Of a DNA stretch of 64,000 nucleotides, positions 44,644 through 52,800 are shown in pieces. The notes below the pieces were generated by a model. That model had not been told where the DNA came from. It did no database searches and saw only the letters and a list, made by a program, of their open reading frames with translations. The stretch is from positions 1,860,001-1,924,000 of the forward strand of contig NZ_JACOQK010000001.1 in NCBI RefSeq assembly GCF_014297275.1. Direction: 5' to 3'. Position 1 is the first letter of the stretch, and each line of letters begins with the position of its first letter. The translations under genes and the position numbers were made by a program. The DNA comes from Clostridium facile. Its GTDB lineage: Bacteria; Bacillota; Clostridia; Oscillospirales; Ruminococcaceae.

Positions 44644-44789
44644 CGTTATTCCTCGCAATTTAGTATGTATTGTATCCACATACAATATAGTGATAGGTGG
44701 TCAGAAAACAATCGATCCAACCACCTATAAAAACTTTGTCAATACATCTTATTTAATGTCTGTTTTTTCTTTTTTAATTTTATGATAAG

Positions 44790-47700
44790 TTATTTATTTT
44801 TCTTACGGATTGCCAACAGTACTACTCCCGCAATCGTTGCAGCAATCGCTCCCGCTACTGGAGTTATATCACCTGTTTTGGCTGCATTTGCTTTTGTCGT
44901 AGTAGATTCTTGCCCTGTTTGTGTCCCGTCCGCATTGTTATCTGCTGGGGTTTCGTTAGTTGGTATTTCTACTGCTACTAACCCTTTCATTGCTTCTTGT
45001 ACACTTGTTACTGCTGCATCTACTTCTTCCTGGGTTGCATCTTCGTTCGCCATCACTGCGTTTGCTTCTGCTACTGCTGTTTCCAGTATTGCATAGCTTT
45101 CCGCTGTGTATACATTGGAATCAACTTCATTCGCTTCTGCAATCACTTTTTCCAGGATGGATTTATTCGCTTTGTATCTCAGGTTCAATATCGCGTTCAA
45201 CAGATTACTTTCTGCCACTTCGATTTCTTCTGCCATTGCATTGTCTTTATCAGCCAATAAATCTTGTGCTGCCTTCAATGCTTCCTGAAATTCTGCCTGG
45301 CCTGCTTCTACATAGTCATTTATGTCGTAGGTTTCTGCCAATGCTACCAAATCTTCTAAGGAAGTAATATCGCCTTTCACAAAGCCTAGTTTATGGATTT
45401 CTGTCAGTAATGCTTTCCATGCTGCATCCACAGTTTCCTGGGTTGCCATATCATCTTTTGCGACTAATTTTGCTGCATCCAATGCTGCTTTAAAGGTTTC
45501 CTGTACATCTACAATTACATTATCAAACTCATCGCTATCTGCTGCGTTTTCCGCATAGGCAATGACTTTATTCAGAATATCCTTATTAGTTTCTACCGGT
45601 TCTGCTGGTTTACCAGGAACGGATACTGTCCTTACTGCAGTTGCAGATCTTCCATCTTTAGAAACTGTAAATGTTAATTCTACTTCTGTATCTGTTTCTG
45701 GATTTGTAATTTTTCCATCTAAGGAAATAATTTCAGGATGACTTGTATTTGTCAGTTCTACTATAAAGCCTTCTGGAACTTCTGGCATTGTTAACTGAGT
45801 ATCATCTTGTGCAATAATTGGAGTTTCCAATTGACTGGCAACAGATTCTACTGTCTGCACAATATTAGAAACTACAAAGGCATCTACATCAACATAACAA
45901 CCAGAGGCTGCTGGATTTTGTTCCCCTGTTACTACAACCTCTATGGTGTGCGTACCCTCTGATAAATTATCCAATCTAAATACTTCAGATTGACGTATGA
46001 TAGTAGGGGAATACAAATCAATCTTATCATATGGTGTTCCGTCCACAATCACCTGTGCAATTCCACGGTTGGATTCTCTGCTTGCTAACAAAGCAATGCC
46101 ATCTCCTTCAAATTGGAAGCTTGCCTTGTTGCCTGCAATATTAGAATAGCTAAAGGTTTCGTTACAAGCGCCCTGTATAGGGTCATGGGTCCAGTTACCT
46201 TCATAAGAAACTTGTGGATCCTGGTCATCCACCGTAGTGGTTGTGATGATTGGATCATCCCCCATACCTGTTCCAAAGAAAATACCACTCAAGGTAGCAT
46301 TTGCTCCTCTCATTTGGTCAATACGGAACCGTGCAGATTTATCATATTGATAAATTACATATGCACCATCCGAATAATCTTTTACCACTTTTACAGGTGC
46401 TACCATATTTAAAGTATCGCCATCAAACATTTCAATTGCCAACTGCCTTGTATTGTCGCTGTCCCAGTCCACAAAATACAGGGCAACTGTGTATTCTCTC
46501 TGTTCCTTTAATTGAATATCCACAGTAAAGGTTTGTTGGCAAGCAATTGGGTCATTGGTGTACAATGCCCCAAGGTTTCGGTTCTCCAAATTCAATCGGT
46601 TGCTGGCCAACGCACGTACATCGGTGGTATCTGTTGCCCATTGGGTAGAATTTGCTTTGGTGTACTGGATATCTTCTACATAATCGGGTAATACACGTAC
46701 GTCTCCGCCATTATAGGCGCACAAAACATAGCCTTCAGAACCATATACGCCACCCCAGTTTCCTTGGGTTGTTGTATCTGTTCCTAAAATTTCAGCGTCA
46801 TATTTATATACTGGTGCTGTATAGGTAGGTGTAGTACCTTCATAGTTTACTTTAAATTGATAATTACCACCAGAAACTTCAAAGTAAACAAAAGTTTCAT
46901 CCTGTTGTTTAATTTCCTGGAGAGCTCCATTCATAGAAATTGAAGTGATTTCTTTTTCTACTTTTGGAATGCCAATTTTCGCTGTCGTCCCCTCTGGAAC
47001 GATAACGCTACAATCCCCTGTATTGGTATCAAAAGAAACTTCTATCTTTCCATAAGGGGTCATTGTGCTTCCAGAAACCCTGGTTAACTGTCTACCTAAA
47101 TGAGGGGTAACCTCAAAAGTAGTAAATCCTGGCTGTGTCGCGTGAATTCCAAGAATTTCTTCATTCATCCAAGGTAGTACTCCTGCACTCCAAGGATGAG
47201 CTAAACTAGTATAACCTGCCTGGTTATTTGGTACTGGTCCATTTTGATCCAGTTCAGCATTCCATTGTGGACGGTAAGTTTCAAAGAATGTAGTACCACC
47301 ATATTCAATCTGTCCACCCCACAAATCTAAAATAGAAGAAATTGCATCATCATATCTTCCTGTTTCCCCCATAGCCTGTAAAATAAAATACTGGTTAAAC
47401 GGAGAATAAGATAAACGATTTATACGATCTGTAAAATAAGTTTCAGCAATTTGCGCTTCCGCTTCTTCTGGTAAAACGTCCGCATTTACTGCATCGGAAA
47501 AAGCATGGATTCCATATTTTTGATACCATTTAGGGTCACTCTGCAATTCCGCTGTTTTTTCATCAGCATATCCTTGATATTTATCCGCTAACTCAGTTTC
47601 TCCAAGGTCACGTAATACCTCAGAAAAATCTTTCCATGCCTGGATGGAGAGAAGTTGATATCCATTCTGGTTTTCCTCAATATTTGGGTTTTCAAACCCA

Positions 47701-49217
47701 GCACCTAGTCGTTCATCCCATCCATAAAATCCTAAATTTGGATTGGTTCCATAAATATCATAGGCATGGTCTAACCGTTTGGTGGCTTCACTTAATAAAG
47801 ATTTGACCCCCTGTTGGTCACCAGTATATTCATAATAATCAATTAAACTTAATACCCAATATAACTCATAACTTTCAATACCATTGGAGCGTGTAGAAGT
47901 ATATCGCATATTTTCCAATACAAAATCGGTATTATAAAAAGCCACTAAAGAGGCCGCCTGGGTTGGATAAGCATCCCCTGTCCAAGAATGACGATCCCCA
48001 CGGTCCATTAGAATAGCCGCCATGTAATCTTTTTTCAGATTAGCACGAACATCATAAGCTGCGGTATACCAAATTTTATTTAACATCTCGTTATCACTGT
48101 CAAAGCTGCCCTCGTAATTGACAGGTTTTGTCTGGCAAACTAGACGGATATCTGAAATATGAAATGGTTGATCAAAATTTGTTACATTAATAAATCCAAA
48201 TCGAACACCTTCATACAATTCAGAGTTCAACTCTAACCGATATGTATCACCATATTTCACTGGAGCCGCTGTTTTAGAAGGAGATTGTGGACCAGAATTT
48301 ACAAAGGCTGGCTGATTATATTCACTAACTCCTAAGGTAAGCTCTCCAGATAAATCGGGGCTGTCAATTTCCAACCATCCAGCAAACTCTACACCAAAGT
48401 CCAATAAAATAGTTCCTTCTCCTGTTACTTCAATATCTACATTGTCTGTAGTAGCGGAATCTAATCTTTGAAATGCATCTTCCTGTTCTGTTGTAGCAGA
48501 AACTGGTTTTCTTAAAAATATTTCTAAATCATCATCCGCTGTTGGATTATCCCAACGGTAATTAACTAGTGGGTCTGGAGAATAGGGCTGTTCTTCTCCA
48601 CTAAAACTTCCATCAGCAACATACTCATAAGGCTCTGTAATTGGAGAACTTCCCCAGATAGGAGGGTTTGGAAGGGCAATAATACTTCCATATACTTTCA
48701 TCTCAGCAATCTGCATATAATAAGTATTAAAATCATCTACCCCATATCGTGTACCAACAATTCTTACTTTTTTTGCTTCTATTGGTTGATCGAAAGTAAA
48801 TACTTGTTCTTCCTCTGTTGCTTGATAATCCTCATAGCTTGCAAGATCAATCCAGTCTTTTTTGTTTATGGTATATTGTAATTTAAAATCTTTTGGGAAG
48901 GTAGAAGTAAACCCTTTCCTTGGAGTAATTACAATTTTGGAAACAGATGCAGTTCCCTGGAAAGAGAGTACAGCATAATCCCCCTCAGGAGGAGTATCTG
49001 TCTGATACCCACTAGAAGACCAAAAAGAATCTTCATTTCCATCCACCAAATTTTGTGCAGTTAACGAGCTATTTGCATTGCTAGAAGTGCTTGCTGTAAC
49101 CTCTAACCACCCTTCATTCTCTCCGAGGTTTTTCCCATACGAAATAGTTGGACAAATAATTGCCATCATCAAGGACAACACCAGCAATAATGCTGTTGTT
49201 TTTGCAAATCGTTTCAT
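44790..49217 (-). CDS. Giant wall-anchored GH78-like rhamnosidase
   Basis: A 1475-residue exported enzyme. A signal peptide (1-28) precedes a discoidin/F5-8C-type domain (about 38-180, ending YYMQIAEMKVYGS), then beta domains and a six-hairpin GH78-like catalytic barrel around DRGDRHSWTGDAYPTQAA and GGTTFFETYRPQWN. Two further beta-sandwich domains follow (about 790-1130), then three FIVAR repeats (about 1210-1420) and the sorting signal AAKTGD-helix-RKKNK. The barrel lacks the full RDERxGW motif of classical GH78, so rhamnosidase activity is likely but not certain. Confidence 0.82.
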   Translation of the reverse strand: MKRFAKTTALLLVLSLMMAIICPTISYGKNLGENEGWLEVTASTSSNANSSLTAQNLVDGNEDSFWSSSGYQTDTPPEGDYAVLSFQGTASVSKIVITPRKGFTSTFPKDFKLQYTINKKDWIDLASYEDYQATEEEQVFTFDQPIEAKKVRIVGTRYGVDDFNTYYMQIAEMKVYGSIIALPNPPIWGSSPITEPYEYVADGSFSGEEQPYSPDPLVNYRWDNPTADDDLEIFLRKPVSATTEQEDAFQRLDSATTDNVDIEVTGEGTILLDFGVEFAGWLEIDSPDLSGELTLGVSEYNQPAFVNSGPQSPSKTAAPVKYGDTYRLELNSELYEGVRFGFINVTNFDQPFHISDIRLVCQTKPVNYEGSFDSDNEMLNKIWYTAAYDVRANLKKDYMAAILMDRGDRHSWTGDAYPTQAASLVAFYNTDFVLENMRYTSTRSNGIESYELYWVLSLIDYYEYTGDQQGVKSLLSEATKRLDHAYDIYGTNPNLGFYGWDERLGAGFENPNIEENQNGYQLLSIQAWKDFSEVLRDLGETELADKYQGYADEKTAELQSDPKWYQKYGIHAFSDAVNADVLPEEAEAQIAETYFTDRINRLSYSPFNQYFILQAMGETGRYDDAISSILDLWGGQIEYGGTTFFETYRPQWNAELDQNGPVPNNQAGYTSLAHPWSAGVLPWMNEEILGIHATQPGFTTFEVTPHLGRQLTRVSGSTMTPYGKIEVSFDTNTGDCSVIVPEGTTAKIGIPKVEKEITSISMNGALQEIKQQDETFVYFEVSGGNYQFKVNYEGTTPTYTAPVYKYDAEILGTDTTTQGNWGGVYGSEGYVLCAYNGGDVRVLPDYVEDIQYTKANSTQWATDTTDVRALASNRLNLENRNLGALYTNDPIACQQTFTVDIQLKEQREYTVALYFVDWDSDNTRQLAIEMFDGDTLNMVAPVKVVKDYSDGAYVIYQYDKSARFRIDQMRGANATLSGIFFGTGMGDDPIITTTTVDDQDPQVSYEGNWTHDPIQGACNETFSYSNIAGNKASFQFEGDGIALLASRESNRGIAQVIVDGTPYDKIDLYSPTIIRQSEVFRLDNLSEGTHTIEVVVTGEQNPAASGCYVDVDAFVVSNIVQTVESVASQLETPIIAQDDTQLTMPEVPEGFIVELTNTSHPEIISLDGKITNPETDTEVELTFTVSKDGRSATAVRTVSVPGKPAEPVETNKDILNKVIAYAENAADSDEFDNVIVDVQETFKAALDAAKLVAKDDMATQETVDAAWKALLTEIHKLGFVKGDITSLEDLVALAETYDINDYVEAGQAEFQEALKAAQDLLADKDNAMAEEIEVAESNLLNAILNLRYKANKSILEKVIAEANEVDSNVYTAESYAILETAVAEANAVMANEDATQEEVDAAVTSVQEAMKGLVAVEIPTNETPADNNADGTQTGQESTTTKANAAKTGDITPVAGAIAATIAGVVLLAIRKKNK
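45139..45395 (-). repeat. 257-bp tract identical to 50151-50407
   Basis: Inside the FIVAR region, 257 bp match the next rhamnosidase gene base for base at an offset of 5012, by my reading. Flanking FIVAR DNA differs at multiple third positions, so the identical tract points to recent gene conversion or recombination. Confidence 0.8.
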
Positions 49218-49497
49218 AAATAATTCCTCTCTACTTTCTTATTTTTCTGCTTTTCATCTCAATTTAAAATTTCTACAATTAATTTGTTTTATCTCCCTCC
49301 TTTTTTATAGGATTAAGTTATCTCGTATCAATTTTATTTTATAGTTATTTATGTGAAAAGTAATATAATGTCAGTTTATATTATAACATAACTATATAAA
49401 AAGACAATATTTTTAAAAAAATTTATTGTTTTATACCAACATCCTATTATCTATTTGTATATAACATCCAACTATAAAAGCTAAAACTACTATTAAA

Positions 49498-49658
49498 GTG
49501 ATGGCTTGTGTAGGCTCTGGGAAAGCCTACTGCCGGATAACCCCTCAAGAGGTACTTAGCATCACCCTGCTATCTGGTTCCATTAAACACCAACAGTCTA
49601 TGTGATTAACCGTCAATCTCTGTTCTGTATACTTTTGCCCTGCAAAAGTAGGTTTTTT
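49498..49658 (+). ncRNA. Orphan structured RNA candidate
   Basis: A closed domain GTGATG (49498-49503) / CATCAC (49560-49565) holds hairpin GTAGGCT / AGCCTAC (49510-49530) and hairpin CCTC / GAGG (49543-49552), a three-way junction. About 65 bases later a plus-strand terminator TACTTTTGC / GCAAAAGTA with TTTTTT (49630-49658) ends the transcript. No plus-strand gene lies before or after it. I do not recognise a known riboswitch; 6S-like RNA is one possibility. The rest of the 49218-49804 gap shows nothing further except the next terminator. Confidence 0.6.
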
Positions 49659-49743
49659 AATGAAAATTATTTCCTCTAAAACTTTCTCTTTCTATTCTGG
49701 GTAAAACTGGGGATTTGGTTTTGCTTAGACGAACAATAAACAA

Positions 49744-49780
49744 AAAAGATAGCAGGCTATTATAACCTGCTATCTTTTTA
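49744..49780 (-). terminator. Terminator of the second GH78 gene
   Basis: 13-bp stem AAAAGATAGCAGG / CCTGCTATCTTTT with T-runs on both strands. Confidence 0.9.
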
Positions 49781-49804
49781 AACTATAAAACTATTTCAAT
49801 AGAA

Positions 49805-52800
49805 TTATTTTTTTCTACGGCTAAGGATGGCTGCAGTTCCTGCTAATGCAAGAACCATAATACCAGCAATTGGCGCAAAGTCGCCTGTTTTGGCTGCGTT
49901 TGCTTTTGTTGTGGTAGATTCTTGCCCTGTTTGTGTACTATCCGCTTTGTTGTCGTCTGGTGTTTCGGTAGATGGTTTTTCTACTGCTACTAGACCTTTC
50001 ATCGCTTCTTGTACACTTGTTACTGCTGCGTCTACTTCTTCTTGAGTTGCGTTTTCGTTCGCCATTACTGCGTTCGCTTCTGCTACTGCTGCTTCCAGTA
50101 CTGCATAGCTTTCTACTGTGTATGCATTGGAATCAACTTCATTAGCTTCCGCAATCACTTTTTCCAGGATGGATTTATTCGCTTTGTATCTCAGGTTCAA
50201 TATCGCGTTCAACAGATTACTTTCTGCCACTTCGATTTCTTCTGCCATTGCATTGTCTTTATCAGCCAATAAATCTTGTGCTGCCTTCAATGCTTCCTGA
50301 AATTCTGCCTGGCCTGCTTCTACATAGTCATTTATGTCGTAGGTTTCTGCCAATGCTACCAAATCTTCTAAGGAAGTAATATCGCCTTTCACAAAGCCTA
50401 GTTTATGAATTTCTGTCATTAATGCTTTCCATGCTGCATCTACTGCATCCTGACTTGCTGCTGGATCTGCCGCAATTTCTTTTGCTGCATCCAATGCTGC
50501 GTTGAAGGATTCCTGTACATCTGCGATAACATTGTTAAAGTCATCAGATGCTTTTTGTTCTTCTGCGTATACGATTACTTTGTTCAGGATATCTTTGTCT
50601 GTTTCTACAGGTGGTTCTGGAGATTCAGTAGTATTGTATACACCTAATTCTGCCAATTGGAAACGATATCCATCACTGCCTGGAACATCACGGGTACCCA
50701 ATGTAAAGGCTCTTACTTGAATATAACGAGCCTGTTGTAATGTTTCGCAGGAAATTACAAGAGGTTTCCATACAGGAGCATTATCTTCATCCTGTTCATA
50801 GATAGTAGTGTAGTCTATACCATTTTCACTTATATTGATTTCATATTTTACAGGGAAGTTAAATGTCTTTCCTTCTGGAGAGAAATCATCTGTACGTGGA
50901 TACAATTGGATTCGGTCAAATTCTTTTACTTCTCCCAAATCAACAACCAACTCAAATGGATTGTTACTGATATCTGGAGAATTTGTCCCATAACTATCAC
51001 TGGTAAATCCATTATTTCCTCCCAAATGGTTTAAGATACCATCTGTTAAATAATCAGCACTCCATCCAGCTGCAGTATAAACACTATTTGCAGTTACTTT
51101 TGCACCAAGTGCTAAGTCATCATATCCACTCCATTTAAATTGAGCAGATAATGTCATATTATCAGTTGGTGTAATAGTAATCGTCTGGTCTGTGGATGTT
51201 GCATCACCGCTCCATTGTTGGAAGCTGTAATCCACATCATTTTTAACAACTGCTTGTATTGTAATAGGCTCATTCGCTACTGTTTTAATGGTAGTTGGAA
51301 CACTCTGTAATTCGCCACCATTCACACTAATTTGGTATGGGACCGTTTCGTCTGTTTGTTCTACATCAATATAACAATACTCGGTTACTCCAGCTTTAAA
51401 TTGATAAGAACCAGATACTGCTTCAAATACTGCTTTACCATCTTCGGTTTTAACATAAACTAAGCCATCTGTTTCAGTCGTAACTTCTTCTGGTGCTTTT
51501 CCATTCACTGTAATGGATTTTCCATCTTCTACTGGAACATAAATAGTAGCGGTTGTATTTGCTGGGATAACTGCATCATAAATAAACTGTCCATCTTCAT
51601 AATCCCAGTTGCTTACAATAGTACCATATTCAGAGGTATAGGAACAATCCACATGTCCAATTAACTGATCTGGTGTTGGTTGTAATACAATATGTTTAAA
51701 TCCAGGCTGATCAAAATCATACATAATACCAGCCATGTAACCATACATCCATTCTGCTACCGCACCATAAGAATAATGGTTAAAGGAGTTCATTCCAACA
51801 TCGCCAAAACCGGTTTCTTTGGTATAAGAATTCCATCTTTCCCAAATAGTAGTTGCACCCTGATCCACAGAGTACAGCCAAGATGGGTTACCGTGTTGTA
51901 GCAACAATTGGTACGCAACATCATCTGCTCCAATTTTGCTTAAGGTTTGCATAATAATGGAAGTACCTAAAAATCCTGTTTGCAATTTATTTCCATTTCT
52001 AGAAATATTATCCAATAAGGTTTGTTCTACGATTGCTTCAGATTCTTCATTTGGTAATAAGTCAAGGAATAACGCAAACAGACATGCGGTTTGTTCTCCA
52101 CGTTTTAAGCTACCATCTTCATTGACATACTGCTGCTGGAAGTATTCTTTTTCGATTTCATAAATTTCTTGATATTTGGTAACGTCATCTGTTTTACCTA
52201 ATACTTCAGCCATTTCAGCCATCATCTGGGCATCCCAAGCATAATAAGCAATACCCAGCAATGATTTCATATCATCGTCATTGCTTTCGTATGCCAGCCA
52301 GTCACCATAGGAATGGCCTGCGCCTTTTTTATCTGTAGAAGCTAAGAATACATCAATGTATTTCTGCATGGATTCATAGTTTTCTTCAATTACAGATTTA
52401 TCTCCATACATCTTGTACAAATTATATGGAACAATAATTCCTGCATCCGCCCAACCAAGCTGTCCTGTACCGCCAAAACGAGTAGCTGGTGCTGTATCTG
52501 GATAAGCGCCATTGCTTGCCTGAGAATCTTTCATATCTTGCATCCATTTTTGTAAGAATCCTTTGGAATCTGCATTATAGGAAGCAGCGGTAGAGAACAC
52601 CTGTGTATCAGCAGACCATCCTTGACGTTCGTCACGTTGTGGGCAGTCTGTTGGAACGGACAAATAGTTGCTGTATTGTCCCCAGAAAATGTTGCTGATC
52701 AACTGGTTTACATCCGCGTTTCCAGTAGATAAAGTACCTGTATTTTCGGCAACGGATGTTACCACAATTCCTTTTACATTATGGATTGTCACTGGTTGTG

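Noticed and set aside
44465..44785. 106-codon plus-strand ORF
   Set aside because: No ribosome binding site, AT-driven composition and no recognisable pattern.
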